The position numbers and the translations under genes were made by a program. This document shows, piece after piece, positions 18,401 through 29,038 of a DNA stretch of 64,000 bases. The stretch covers positions 1-64,000 of the forward strand of contig SUZB01000002.1 of assembly GCA_015060115.1 (NCBI GenBank), given 5' to 3'. The notes below the pieces were generated by a model, which searched no databases, had not been told where the DNA came from, and saw only the letters and a program-made list of their open reading frames with translations. Each line of letters opens with the position of its first letter. Within the stretch, counting starts at the first letter, position 1. This stretch comes from Rikenellaceae bacterium. Lineage in GTDB: Bacteria > Bacteroidota > Bacteroidia > Bacteroidales > Rikenellaceae.

Positions 18401-19207
18401 CTACTTCTTATTATTCCACAAATGCGCCACAAGGCCAATCTGGATATTGGCAATGTTGAGCTTAAACTTCATACTTGAGTGATCTCGACGACCGATAACC
18501 TCGCCGGCGTTGTTGAGCTGGCGGATATTGTTGTACGAGAGGCCACCGATGCCCACCGTAACGGTAAGACATACCTGAGGGAAGACATAGACGCCCAAGC
18601 CGGGGTTTACATTGAGCTTAGCCGAGAAGTTACGGCTCTCGGAGGTAGATGCCGAGTCGCCCTCGCCTGAGCTAATAAGCGATGTACCCGTCTTGAACTT
18701 AAGCTCCGTCTCAAGGATTACACCCACGATGCCTCGACGGTCAAGACCCATAAAGTTGCGGTGGAAGAGCGACCACGAGAAGCTCTCGTTGCGCAACGCA
18801 AGGTTTGACAACGACAAATCCTCGATGCCATCGGCGATAAGGCCGAGGTCTACATCGATATTGCCTAACTTACCATCAATAAGGTCGTAGCCAAGACGAA
18901 GACCTACGGCACGATTGTCGCGGTAGGCATAGGCAAAGAAGGGGTTTACCGAGGCGCTCTTAAGGCCGACATCAATGCCATCGAGCAACAACATCAAATC
19001 CGAGTCCTCGGCCTTGAGTGTGCCGTACGATGCTGTAAGACCGAGCATAACCTCGCCCTTGTAGACAAACTTATTGTGGTCGATATTGCGGTTAAGGCGC
19101 TGACGCATAGGCAGGAACTTGCCCTTAGCCTCCGTATCAGCCTCCTGAGCCGAGAGTGTTGCTACCGATACCATCGCCGCAACCAAGAGTAGAAAAATAC
19201 GCTTCAT
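18401..19207 (-). CDS. outer-membrane beta-barrel-like protein
   Basis: signal peptide; alternating beta-barrel pattern; paralog-like to 19221..20036. Confidence 0.65.
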   Translation of the reverse strand: MKRIFLLLVAAMVSVATLSAQEADTEAKGKFLPMRQRLNRNIDHNKFVYKGEVMLGLTASYGTLKAEDSDLMLLLDGIDVGLKSASVNPFFAYAYRDNRAVGLRLGYDLIDGKLGNIDVDLGLIADGIEDLSLSNLALRNESFSWSLFHRNFMGLDRRGIVGVILETELKFKTGTSLISSGEGDSASTSESRNFSAKLNVNPGLGVYVFPQVCLTVTVGIGGLSYNNIRQLNNAGEVIGRRDHSSMKFKLNIANIQIGLVAHLWNNKK

Positions 19208-19220
19208 AGTGCTTCGTGGT

Positions 19221-20036
19221 TTAGAGGTAGAACGATACGCCGAAACCTACCGAGAGGAGGTTCAGCTTGAAATTTGCATCTGAAGAGATCATAGAGCCGC
19301 TATCCACCTGATTCTTAATCTGCTTTACGCGGTCCACGCCGATGCCGAAGACACCGATAGAGAGCTCTATGGCGGTGTTGTTCGTCACGAAGGCGACGAT
19401 ACCGGGCTGAATGGCCAACGAGGCGCCGAAACTCTTGGTATAGGTACCGCGATAGTTCTGCATACCATCGACAACGCCATTCTCGGCTACGGCCTTCGAC
19501 TGACCACCCGACAGGTTGAGCTGTGCCTCAACAAAGAAGGCAAAGCGCTGGCTATGCCCCAGCGGAATGTAGGGGCGCCAGAAGAGCGTACCGGTATAGG
19601 CGTGCTTAATCTGGTGGAGATAGTCGATACCCATAGCTGTGTCGCCCACCGATATCGAGGCATTGTCGAGCGCAAGGAGCGAACGATTGTAGCCAAAACG
19701 GATACCCACAGCCATATTTCTCCAAGGCGCGTATGCAATCATAGGACTAACACCCACGGTGTAGCCCTCCGAGTCGATATCGTTGATAAGCGTAAAGGTA
19801 TAATCCTTGTTGCGATGGGTAGAGTATGAGGCAGTACCGCCAAATATCCACTGACCCTTCGCCACAAAGCAGTCGTTGGACGAGAATCCACGCTGCTGGC
19901 GAGCCTCATTGGGGCTAAGGCTCACGGGTGCAACAGCCGTAGTATCGGCAACTGCACCTACTTCACTCACCACCTCCTGCGCCGTAAGCACAGCAACAGA
20001 GAGCGAGGCGAGCAGTAGAAGGCAAAATCTCTTCAT
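19221..20036 (-). CDS. outer-membrane beta-barrel-like protein
   Basis: signal peptide; ARQQRGFSSNDCFVAKGQWIFGGTASYS; same operon. Confidence 0.65.
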   Translation of the reverse strand: MKRFCLLLLASLSVAVLTAQEVVSEVGAVADTTAVAPVSLSPNEARQQRGFSSNDCFVAKGQWIFGGTASYSTHRNKDYTFTLINDIDSEGYTVGVSPMIAYAPWRNMAVGIRFGYNRSLLALDNASISVGDTAMGIDYLHQIKHAYTGTLFWRPYIPLGHSQRFAFFVEAQLNLSGGQSKAVAENGVVDGMQNYRGTYTKSFGASLAIQPGIVAFVTNNTAIELSIGVFGIGVDRVKQIKNQVDSGSMISSDANFKLNLLSVGFGVSFYL

Positions 20037-20093
20037 TAATTCAAAATAGTGAGATAGTGGCGACTACTGCCACCACTATCTCAATTGCGAAAA

Positions 20094-22085
20094 CTAGTAG
20101 TTTAATACAATATCATCGACATACATCCACGAGTCGGTAGAACCGCAGAAGTAATCACCATAAGCCGATGTTGAGAATGATACAGAGATCTTCTTAGGAG
20201 TCATACTCTGCCAATTATCAACATAGGTCAGCTCAACGGTCTTCTGCACCCAATCGCTATTAGAGTCGGTATCCGAGAGGAAGCCATAGGCTATCATACC
20301 GGGCTTATCCTTGAGGTTATCCTTGGTGAGGAATGTCGATTCATCTGTGGTATCAACAGTATAGGTAGTACCATCGGTAATAAGTACCATAGCAGAATAG
20401 GGATCCGTACCACTTACCTTGCTACCATGTGTGATGTTACCCTGATTATTCTTCATCCAGAAGGTTACCGAGCTGGGGCGTGCAGTATAAGAGAAGTCCT
20501 TACCAAATGTAACCTTACCGCTCATTGTCGCCATACTCAACTCGAAGCTACCTGTAAATAGGTTACCTGCAGCAAACTTACCCACCGCCGACATAGCAAC
20601 AAGGTTAGCTGCATAAGTGCCTGAATGAGCATCGGTAGACTGCTTCATAAGTGTAGTGAAGCTATTGTTACCCGAGCTCCAAAGGCCTCCAAGCGTTTTG
20701 CTATCGCTCCAAGTCTCGAAGTCGCCGTTGGGAAGCTGTACACCCTTAGCTGTAATATGCGTTAGAGACTTACCTGTGTCTACTGCATCAATAACAAGCT
20801 TATAAGTATAGTTCTTATCGGCAGCGAAGTTTGTGCCAGTAGCAGTATATGTACCATCAGCACCAGCTACGGCATCCACCTCAGTCCAAGTAGAGCCATC
20901 TGTAGAGTAGGCAATCTTTACTGACGAAGCTGAGGTATTGAAAACCAAAGCCTTGAATGTAACATTACCAAACCAGAGGTCGTAATCAGCAGTGGTGAGG
21001 GGCAATACACCCTGAACATTGTAGACTACATCTTTCTCCAACTTACCGCCATCGACATCCTCTACAAAGAATGTAATGGCATTCTTACCACCTGCAACAA
21101 GCGTAAAGAAGTCATCAGCGACAGTGATATTGTAGTTCATATCATCAACCTTCTCTACGGTAACGCCTGTGATGGTATCCTCGAGGAGGTTGTACTCCAC
21201 ACCATCGGCAGTGATAGTGAAGGTCTCGATAGTTGCCAACGACGATACCTTATATGTAAGGCTCTCCGCAGTTGACATCTGCTCCTCCGAAACATCGAAG
21301 CCTACGCCCAAGAGTGTGGGGTCGGGGCTGAAGATAAGGGTATCGTCCTTCTCCTCGAGGGTCTCATCTACCGTAGCCTCGATAACAAGACCACCGGGAG
21401 CATCTGCCGAGTACTTGAGGGTGATGGTATACTTTGCAGCAGCCTTCACATTCTCAATAACGGCCTCCTTAACGATAGCGCCCTCCTCAGGGTGATTACC
21501 CTCGAAGTGCCAAACGAGCGATGTCTGCTCCTCGGGCAAGATAAAGTAACCCTCCTTCGACTCGGTGTACTTCAACGAGTGAACATCACCAGTGTTTACG
21601 GCGTTCTGGTCGTAGCTATCCGAAACAGCTACTGTTGTTGCAAAACCTGCATCGAGCTTCTCCGAAACGGTAGCATCGTAGTTTACGGCAACAACTGTAG
21701 AGACGAGCTTACAATCAACCGCCACTGAGGTTACGATACCTGCCTCGATGGTGAAGTTCTGCTCACCAGCATAGTACTTGCCATCGAAGGTTGCAACGCG
21801 CTTATCGCCAACAACAACCTTAGCTACATACTCTCCTGCAAGGAAGTTGATAGTAGCAGGGACATCTGCCATAGAGGTATAGCGACGAACAAGGTTCTCC
21901 TCGCCATCGACAATCTGATAAATCTTTACGACAACCGACTGGTCGGCAATAACCTCCGACTGCTGTGCAACGCTCAAACGCGCAGCACCCTCGTTGGTTG
22001 CCAAGATAACATCATCAAAGCTCTTATCTGTAGAGCAAGCTGCCATAACAAGCAACAGGCTCAAAAGTGATAGTATCTTCTTCAT
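20094..22085 (-). CDS. DUF4493/PCMD-type surface lipoprotein
   Basis: MKKILSLLSLLLVMAACSTD lipobox; C-term LPNGDFETWSDSKTLGGLWSSGNNSFTT...KFAAGNLFTGSFEL. Confidence 0.72.
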   Translation of the reverse strand: MKKILSLLSLLLVMAACSTDKSFDDVILATNEGAARLSVAQQSEVIADQSVVVKIYQIVDGEENLVRRYTSMADVPATINFLAGEYVAKVVVGDKRVATFDGKYYAGEQNFTIEAGIVTSVAVDCKLVSTVVAVNYDATVSEKLDAGFATTVAVSDSYDQNAVNTGDVHSLKYTESKEGYFILPEEQTSLVWHFEGNHPEEGAIVKEAVIENVKAAAKYTITLKYSADAPGGLVIEATVDETLEEKDDTLIFSPDPTLLGVGFDVSEEQMSTAESLTYKVSSLATIETFTITADGVEYNLLEDTITGVTVEKVDDMNYNITVADDFFTLVAGGKNAITFFVEDVDGGKLEKDVVYNVQGVLPLTTADYDLWFGNVTFKALVFNTSASSVKIAYSTDGSTWTEVDAVAGADGTYTATGTNFAADKNYTYKLVIDAVDTGKSLTHITAKGVQLPNGDFETWSDSKTLGGLWSSGNNSFTTLMKQSTDAHSGTYAANLVAMSAVGKFAAGNLFTGSFELSMATMSGKVTFGKDFSYTARPSSVTFWMKNNQGNITHGSKVSGTDPYSAMVLITDGTTYTVDTTDESTFLTKDNLKDKPGMIAYGFLSDTDSNSDWVQKTVELTYVDNWQSMTPKKISVSFSTSAYGDYFCGSTDSWMYVDDIVLNY

Positions 22086-22120
22086 AGTCTCAAAAATCAA
22101 TCTTTTACACATACTATCAG

Positions 22121-23788
22121 TTACTCAAAACGAATCATCACGGTCTTTGTTGTTGCATTGCCACGAGCATCAGTAACCGTCATCTCGAAGCTATGCTCAC
22201 CAGCACCAAAGCTGTTTAGGATGCCGAGGAATGTAGTGATACTTAGGTTAAGCTCTGTCTTGCCCGAAACCTCATCACCTACGGGGAAGCCAAGACCCTT
22301 CAAAGATTCGAAATACTGAGAATCGTTCACAAGGCTGAACTCACCTGCAAGACCTACACTTGACAACTCCTCGGGAGTAAGTGTTGCAGAGATAATCTTA
22401 ACCTTGAAATCTGCAATTCCAAGAGGTGCAGTCACAGTCAAATCACAAGTCATGCCAGCCACATAGGTCTGCTGCTCATCGATGTTGTAACCAACCCAAA
22501 CGATGCTTGGAACAGGAGCAACACCCTGACCATACTTTATAGAGAGTGTAGCAACACTCTTGCCACCGTTGGCGTCAGTAACGGTAATCTCGAAAGAGTG
22601 AGTACCCTCGTACGACTTAAGCATCTCGGCCTGCGAAGCAAACTTAATGCGGGTAGAGGTAGCACCCTTAGCATCGGTAGGATAACCCATCATCTTAAGA
22701 ATTGCATTCGACACCTCGCTATCGCAGATATCTTCCTCCAAGGGCAAAATCTCAGAGTAAGCGGCGGTGAAGTCTGCGTTATCCGACGAAGCCTTAACAA
22801 CGATAGACTGAATTGCCGACTTCGAGGTGATGTCGATATTGATAGATGAGATGAAGTTGCCATCAGCATCGAACATATCGTCAGTAAGCTCGAAGGTCTC
22901 TTCCAAGTTGTGGCCCTCCCAGATAATCTCGGGCAAGTCGGTGTCATCAACCAATACCTCCTCCATCAACGATGCCGAAGTATCGAAGCTAATCTCCTCG
23001 TCATAGGTCCAAGTGTCGCATACGATGCCGATAGTAGCGGTACCGTCAGCAGCGTGCTGGATAACAACATTAATCTTACGCCACTGAGCAGCCTTAACAT
23101 GCTCAATCTTGTTGGTCATAATGATATCCTTCTCGCTACCCTTGTAACGGCAAGTAAATGTAAGGTCTAAGGTATTCTCAGCCTCTACAGCCTTGAAATA
23201 ACCGGCACGAGTCTCGTTGATAGCATAGCTAAGAGCGCTCTCGCCCAAAGCAACACTCATTGTCGAGTAGTCGGTATCGAGCTGCTCAAGGATATCAGCC
23301 GAGTAGGCTACGGTAACCTTGATATTAGACAACTTACATACGATGTCGCTAACGGTTGTTGTCTGCTTACGGGTGATAATAACCTCCTTCTCAGCAGCGT
23401 AGATAGGCTGCTCGAACTCTGCGCCCGAGGTCATCTCGCCCGAAGAGAGTGATACGGTATAGGTGCCGGCATAGAGTGCGATAGGCTCTTCGGGGAGCTC
23501 GCTGTAGAGGTACTCGGCAACCTTAGCGCCAGTAGCATCGCTAACTACCACATTGAAGGTGTTGATATCGACAGCGCGTGTTGCCAAGGCATCGGCAACA
23601 TTCTCCGAGCTATCGGTATTCTCGGTCTCAACCATAACCGAGGCGTTAAGACCGCCAAGAGCAAGGTAACCCATATTCTCCTTACCCTCAGGATCGTTTG
23701 TCGTATAGTTGGGGTTGTCCTTGTTGCAAGAGCACAACACCATTGCCAAAATAGCGGTGAGGCTCAGAAACTTAGTAAATGTTTTCAT
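22121..23788 (-). CDS. DUF4493-type surface lipoprotein
   Basis: lipobox LCSC; GYLALGGLNASV...YAGTYTVSLSSGE...FEQPIYAAEKEVII. Confidence 0.7.
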   Translation of the reverse strand: MKTFTKFLSLTAILAMVLCSCNKDNPNYTTNDPEGKENMGYLALGGLNASVMVETENTDSSENVADALATRAVDINTFNVVVSDATGAKVAEYLYSELPEEPIALYAGTYTVSLSSGEMTSGAEFEQPIYAAEKEVIITRKQTTTVSDIVCKLSNIKVTVAYSADILEQLDTDYSTMSVALGESALSYAINETRAGYFKAVEAENTLDLTFTCRYKGSEKDIIMTNKIEHVKAAQWRKINVVIQHAADGTATIGIVCDTWTYDEEISFDTSASLMEEVLVDDTDLPEIIWEGHNLEETFELTDDMFDADGNFISSINIDITSKSAIQSIVVKASSDNADFTAAYSEILPLEEDICDSEVSNAILKMMGYPTDAKGATSTRIKFASQAEMLKSYEGTHSFEITVTDANGGKSVATLSIKYGQGVAPVPSIVWVGYNIDEQQTYVAGMTCDLTVTAPLGIADFKVKIISATLTPEELSSVGLAGEFSLVNDSQYFESLKGLGFPVGDEVSGKTELNLSITTFLGILNSFGAGEHSFEMTVTDARGNATTKTVMIRFE

Positions 23789-23803
23789 ATTTCGTCAAGG
23801 TGT

Positions 23804-24571
23804 TTATTTTGCATTATCGTTAAGCTCCTGCTCAATGTCGATAGACTCCACGAGGGTATCGTTGAGCGTGATGGTGAGCGTTGCCTGACCCACATTCTCA
23901 ACATCGAGCTTTACGGTGTAGAGAGTCTGGGCAGCAGCCAACTCGTTCTTGTACTCAGGCAAAGTAACCTCCACGCCATCCTTACCCGACTGGTTGGGCT
24001 GCTTGATAGCGCTACCGCTAACAGTGAAGGCACCGGGAGCGATAAACAGTGGCTCGGTCTGCTCCGTAACATCGAACTCGTTGCCGGCAGCAGTGGTGAG
24101 CTTCAACGAGTGGCCACCTACGAAGTAGTTGGTGAAGGCCTCGGTAACCTCAACCTTAACCAAGGCGTTGGCGATGGTTGCGGTAATCTCAACATCGGTG
24201 TGCTTACGGGCCTCAACCGCAAACTCCTCGCTACCAACGAAGGCAGCCTTGTCGTAGCCCTCTACCTTAACATCACCAGCGGCAACGATTGCCTTGTAGT
24301 TACCTGCAACGAGGTAGTTGTTCTCGTTGAAGATTGTGATGTTGTCGTAATCGGCAGCGTAGGTTGCATCTACGCCCTCGATACGGAGGCTGAAATCCTC
24401 CGCTGCGGGTGTTGTACAGCTAACATAGGCACGGGTATCGACAACCTCGGTTGTCTCGCCCACCTTGAAAGCTACACTACCCTCGCCCTTTGCCCCGTTG
24501 GCATCAACTCCCTTGTCGCACGCTGTGAGCGAGAGTGCTACCAACGAAAAAATCGCAAAAAACTTTTTCAT
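23804..24571 (-). CDS. DUF4493-type surface lipoprotein
   Basis: lipobox LTAC; YLVAGNYKAIVAAGDVKVEGYDKAAFVGSEEFAVEARKHTDVEI. Confidence 0.7.
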   Translation of the reverse strand: MKKFFAIFSLVALSLTACDKGVDANGAKGEGSVAFKVGETTEVVDTRAYVSCTTPAAEDFSLRIEGVDATYAADYDNITIFNENNYLVAGNYKAIVAAGDVKVEGYDKAAFVGSEEFAVEARKHTDVEITATIANALVKVEVTEAFTNYFVGGHSLKLTTAAGNEFDVTEQTEPLFIAPGAFTVSGSAIKQPNQSGKDGVEVTLPEYKNELAAAQTLYTVKLDVENVGQATLTITLNDTLVESIDIEQELNDNAK

Positions 24572-24648
24572 AGTGAATTTTTAGTTAGTTAATATTAATT
24601 TGTTTTCGGTTATAATCGTCAAGTGCAAAACTCACAATTTCGCTCTCA

Positions 24649-26418
24649 CTAATTTGCAATCTGCACCTTGATATTATCGATGAACATATATTGATTACCG
24701 TTGCCGATAAAGTCGCCCTCGCCCGTGCCACGAATCTGCCAAGAGAGACGGCGAGCATTGGTGCAATCGGTAATTGTGTAGCTCTGGAAATAGGGGATAT
24801 TGTCGGCAGAACCATCTATTGTGGTAATAGCGAGCACACCGAGATAATCGATATCTGTCCAGCTATCGGCATCGCTCGAGAATGAACCAGAGGTACCATT
24901 AATCAAACCAGCCGTCGTGGTCGAACCATAGGCTACACGAGGTGTATATTTATCATCACCATCTCTGCCAGCACTATAATTAAACGACACCGACACATTG
25001 ACAGCAACGCCATCTTTAAGACCCGTCATTGCGGGCGAGTCGATACGACCATAGGTGTGGGTATAGCCCCATACACGGTCTACACGCGAACCAAAGCGCA
25101 TAGCCTTACCAGCATAACCACCCGTACGAGCGCCAGTCCAACCCGAGCGCAAACCATAGGCGGTAAGGTCGTAAGCATCATGTGCCGTACCCTGAGCACC
25201 CGTAACCACATCACGCGAATAGTCGGTAATTGTCGAGAAGTCCTCGAAGAAGAGATACGGCACATCGGTGGTATAGTTGTGCGATGTGTAGTCGGTCATA
25301 TCGCCCATTGCAACATACGACGACACGATAGCGTGCTCCGAGTCAAACTCTACTCTCCACGAGGTGTTATCATACTGATCGCAGTCAAACTCACCCTCAT
25401 AATCAACAATATAGACGCCCTTGTCGTTGCGGGGATACTCACCCAAAAGACCACCATTCGCATCGTATACCCTAACGGTGTTATACTCCTCGCCAAGGTT
25501 GTTCTGCTCAACGGTGATAATCGCAGCCGAATAGTAAGGATATATTGTGGGAATGGCCATATTGATGGGGGTGATATGACCCTTGACAAACTCTTTTGAT
25601 AGAGAGTATGTCGCAACATTGGAATGACGGCGCTCACCACGCACTCTGTACGATACATCGCCATCTACCGAGCCGGGGAGAACAAACACCCAAATCTCGC
25701 TACCTGCATCAAAGCCCTCGGCACTCTCCACAGCGACAACATTCGACAGATTAGAGTAGGTGGGCTTAGCCTCAGGATTTGCTACATCGAAGGTTATATC
25801 GCCAACAACGCCAGAGCCCTCGGGGAAGGTAATCTCCAAGCGATAAAAGCGACCATCATAGAGGTTACGACCCTCAGGAATGGTAATCTTCACGGCGTGC
25901 ATCTGGTGGCGCATCACGGTGTTGAGCGTTGTCGCCGTAGAGGATAGAGCCTCGGCAACGGCAGGAACCTCGGCAAGCATAATATCGTACTTGCCATCGT
26001 AGACACCCGACTGGGTCTGAGCCACGCTATATGTTACCTCAGTGCCATTTACCGACTTAGGCATAGGATAGCTCAAGTAGTAGGTATACTCACCCTCGGC
26101 CATCGCAGCGATATTGGCATCAAAAAAGGCGTAGTCGAACTCCTCGCTATAGTGGTGCATCATAAACTGCGTGCCGCTTAGCACATAGTCGCCCGCCGAG
26201 TTCTTCGCCCATACAGCCAACTTATCGCCCGTAGCCCAACGAGTGGTCATACCATCGGGGTCGATGGTGGTGCGACTATCGGCAACCGTAGGCACAGCTA
26301 TCGACACCTTCTCGATAGGCTCCTTAAAGTTTGGGCTATCACTATCAACCTCGCTTGAGCAAGCTACGGCTACTACCGCAACCGCCATAAGCAAAAGTTT
26401 TGATAAAGAGATCTTCAT
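24649..26418 (-). CDS. fimbrillin-like surface lipoprotein with C-terminal beta-sandwich region
   Basis: lipobox VACSS; SRTTIDPDGMTTRWATGDKLAVWA (fimbrillin/Mfa-like N-terminus). Confidence 0.65.
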   Translation of the reverse strand: MKISLSKLLLMAVAVVAVACSSEVDSDSPNFKEPIEKVSIAVPTVADSRTTIDPDGMTTRWATGDKLAVWAKNSAGDYVLSGTQFMMHHYSEEFDYAFFDANIAAMAEGEYTYYLSYPMPKSVNGTEVTYSVAQTQSGVYDGKYDIMLAEVPAVAEALSSTATTLNTVMRHQMHAVKITIPEGRNLYDGRFYRLEITFPEGSGVVGDITFDVANPEAKPTYSNLSNVVAVESAEGFDAGSEIWVFVLPGSVDGDVSYRVRGERRHSNVATYSLSKEFVKGHITPINMAIPTIYPYYSAAIITVEQNNLGEEYNTVRVYDANGGLLGEYPRNDKGVYIVDYEGEFDCDQYDNTSWRVEFDSEHAIVSSYVAMGDMTDYTSHNYTTDVPYLFFEDFSTITDYSRDVVTGAQGTAHDAYDLTAYGLRSGWTGARTGGYAGKAMRFGSRVDRVWGYTHTYGRIDSPAMTGLKDGVAVNVSVSFNYSAGRDGDDKYTPRVAYGSTTTAGLINGTSGSFSSDADSWTDIDYLGVLAITTIDGSADNIPYFQSYTITDCTNARRLSWQIRGTGEGDFIGNGNQYMFIDNIKVQIAN

Positions 26419-26539
26419 ATCTTGGTCTAAATATTTTTTTACAAAAAAATCGCACGCAAATATATAACAATATCCCCCACCACAAAAATAATTTCAACGA
26501 ACAGCGAATTTTACAAAGTAAAAAGGGAATACCTTTTTG

Positions 26540-26662
26540 AGAAGTTGTATAACAAGAGCTAATTTTAGGCTTACGAAGTCCGAGATAGCGGAGTTTACTT
26601 AGGCGTAAATGAGCATATCTCGGACAAGCATAACGACAAAGTAGCCTTGTTAGGCAACTTCT
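26540..26662. repeat. 123-bp long-palindrome element (divergent copy D)
   Basis: AGAAGTTG..AACAAG..GCTA / TAGC..CTTGTT..CAACTTCT arms; core GTCCGAGATA-GCGGAG-TTTAC..GTAAA-TGAGCA-TATCTCGGAC. Confidence 0.75.
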
Positions 26663-26725
26663 TTTACGAAGTAAAAAATGGGGATGACCCAAAAGCCATC
26701 CCCATTTTATTGGAGGTTGAATTGA

Positions 26726-29032
26726 TTACATCTTCACAAACTTAACACCGCGCGAGCTACCCTCCGACTTAGTGCGCAACTCGATTTTAGGTGCAGCGCT
26801 TGTCGCAATATATGCCTTTGACTTGACACCAACGCTCTTAACCGAGCTGATGCTACCCATATAGTAGTCGACAAACTCCTGTGCATCGCCAGCACCCTCA
26901 CGAGTGAGGATAAACTTATGGCGATAGATGGGGCTGGGGTTACCCTCCATATCGAATGCCACAGCGGCAATCATCAACTCCTTATCCCACTCGCCACGGA
27001 AGTAGGCAGGTGTCCAGTAAGCGCCAACCTCGTAGAGCGTATCGAGAAGCACATCATCGCTATATACCGCGGGATTCTCCAAGCCCTCAACATAGTTGAA
27101 GATGGTGTAGAGGAAGCGCGAATACTCACCCTCGATGCTGACACTCATAGGCAAAATAGCATATCCCTGATAGTTACTCAAGTAGTCGGGCTCAAGTGCC
27201 GAAACCTCGTCACCATCGTAGTAGGCATCGAAGCCTGCGGTGATAGTAATATCGGCAACCACAGCCTCGCCGGTGGTAAACTCACCTACGACACGCATCG
27301 AGCCGGTGTAGCTATACTCATTTTCGTCCATAGGCAGAACAACTACCTTGTAGTCAGTCGATGGGTGGAGCTGTGAAAGGTAGCTATCCGAAACACCCTG
27401 TGTAAGCTCATAGTAGCTAAACTCCCAGTAGTCACCGTAATAGTATGAGTTGTACACCTCGTTGATATACTCCTTGATCTCCTCCTCGGTAGTCGATGCC
27501 TCAAAGACATTCCAGTAGTACCATACGCTGTAATCCGATGGCGAAATCTTGATATGGGCGCTACGATCGGCAATCTCGGTAATCTCAACATTGTACTGGC
27601 AAGCCTCAACATCGCCCGCCTTAGCAGTCTTGATATCCTCACGCACGATGGGCGTAGTCAGCGTACCTGCCTCATAGCCAAAGAGCAACACCGCATACTC
27701 GGTATCCTGCTCCAGACCGCTGAATGTACCCGCGATAGGGCCGTTGCAGACATTCAGGCTCAATTGCGAAGTGCCATAAGTATCCATAAGATAGCTGAAT
27801 ATCGCGCTGTCGGTATTCAACTTAGCCAACTCCTTCTTTTCTACGGCAAAGATGGTGTAGGGGTCTTCGTTGGTGGCCTCAACAGCGATATCGAATGTCG
27901 TCTGCGTAACATTGCTGATGGTCATCTTAAGCTTATTCTCCGAGGGTGGGATGCTATCTATCTTGAACCACTCGAAGGATACATCGCTCAAGGGCTCTAA
28001 GTTCTCGTCCCACTTAAATGCGAATGCCACATACTCGGTATTGGCAATACCCTCAAAATCGTAGAAATCAGTGAGATAGTATGAGTTATACTCGAAGAAC
28101 TCGGCCTCGGTATACTCCCAATAGAGATAGTTGTCGAGTGCCGTTGCCACAACATCTTTTGCCAAGGCCTCGATATCGCCACCCAAGGCATCAAAGTGCT
28201 CGCGTGTGGTGAGGTTGTGGTAGTAGGCAACACCCTCGTGTGAGGGGCGAACTGTGATAGATGCAATCGAGCGATTAACGCTGATATCGAAGTCGAAAGT
28301 AACATCGTTACCCTCATACGCAGGCGTTGTTGTGAAGGCCTCGTAGTAGATAGATGTGGTCTTTTCGCCCAAGGTGTTCATACCATAGATATATACCACA
28401 TACTCCGACTCGACATCCAAGCCCGGCATACGAATACCTGAGTGCGAACCACGGCTCAAGATTTTCGACAGATACTCCTCCAACGACACCTCAGCCTCCG
28501 ATGCCATCTTTGAGTAGTAGGTATAATCCTCATCAAAAATCTGCTCCTCGTCGTAGGCCTCAAACCACTCACGACCCACAATCTGACCAATCCAAGTGGT
28601 CTCCTCGTCAAGTGCCGTAACAGCAATTGTAACCGAGGTAGCATCCACCGCCTCAATCTTCAGCGACAGAGGCTCCAAGAAGGCTTTCTGAGTAATTGTC
28701 AACGACTTATGCGATGCGCCATAGTTCAGCTTCATCTTCGCCTCGCGCTCTGCGCCTGTATCGTTCTTGGCAACTTCAAAGAGCACAAAGTTGTCCGTAG
28801 AGCGGATATTTGACACCCACTCAGCATCGCACTCCACAGTGAGTGCCACACCCTCTACGGGGTTAATAATCGAGTAGTTGAAACGCAACTCCTCGCCCTC
28901 AGGCTTAGCCTCTATGCTCTCTGCATAAATCTCAATATTGGCGCTTGCTGTATCGGGATCCTTCTGGCAACCAACCAACGCAACGAGTGCTGCCATTAGG
29001 GTTACAGCAACACCCAAAAATTTTGTTTTCAT
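26726..29032 (-). CDS. surface lipoprotein with BACON-like N-terminus and Fn3-like repeats
   Basis: lipobox LVGC; VECDAEWVSNIRSTDNFVLFEVAKN...SLTITQKA; repeated TP/SP modules. Confidence 0.7.
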   Translation of the reverse strand: MKTKFLGVAVTLMAALVALVGCQKDPDTASANIEIYAESIEAKPEGEELRFNYSIINPVEGVALTVECDAEWVSNIRSTDNFVLFEVAKNDTGAEREAKMKLNYGASHKSLTITQKAFLEPLSLKIEAVDATSVTIAVTALDEETTWIGQIVGREWFEAYDEEQIFDEDYTYYSKMASEAEVSLEEYLSKILSRGSHSGIRMPGLDVESEYVVYIYGMNTLGEKTTSIYYEAFTTTPAYEGNDVTFDFDISVNRSIASITVRPSHEGVAYYHNLTTREHFDALGGDIEALAKDVVATALDNYLYWEYTEAEFFEYNSYYLTDFYDFEGIANTEYVAFAFKWDENLEPLSDVSFEWFKIDSIPPSENKLKMTISNVTQTTFDIAVEATNEDPYTIFAVEKKELAKLNTDSAIFSYLMDTYGTSQLSLNVCNGPIAGTFSGLEQDTEYAVLLFGYEAGTLTTPIVREDIKTAKAGDVEACQYNVEITEIADRSAHIKISPSDYSVWYYWNVFEASTTEEEIKEYINEVYNSYYYGDYWEFSYYELTQGVSDSYLSQLHPSTDYKVVVLPMDENEYSYTGSMRVVGEFTTGEAVVADITITAGFDAYYDGDEVSALEPDYLSNYQGYAILPMSVSIEGEYSRFLYTIFNYVEGLENPAVYSDDVLLDTLYEVGAYWTPAYFRGEWDKELMIAAVAFDMEGNPSPIYRHKFILTREGAGDAQEFVDYYMGSISSVKSVGVKSKAYIATSAAPKIELRTKSEGSSRGVKFVKM

Positions 29033-29038
29033 AATCTT

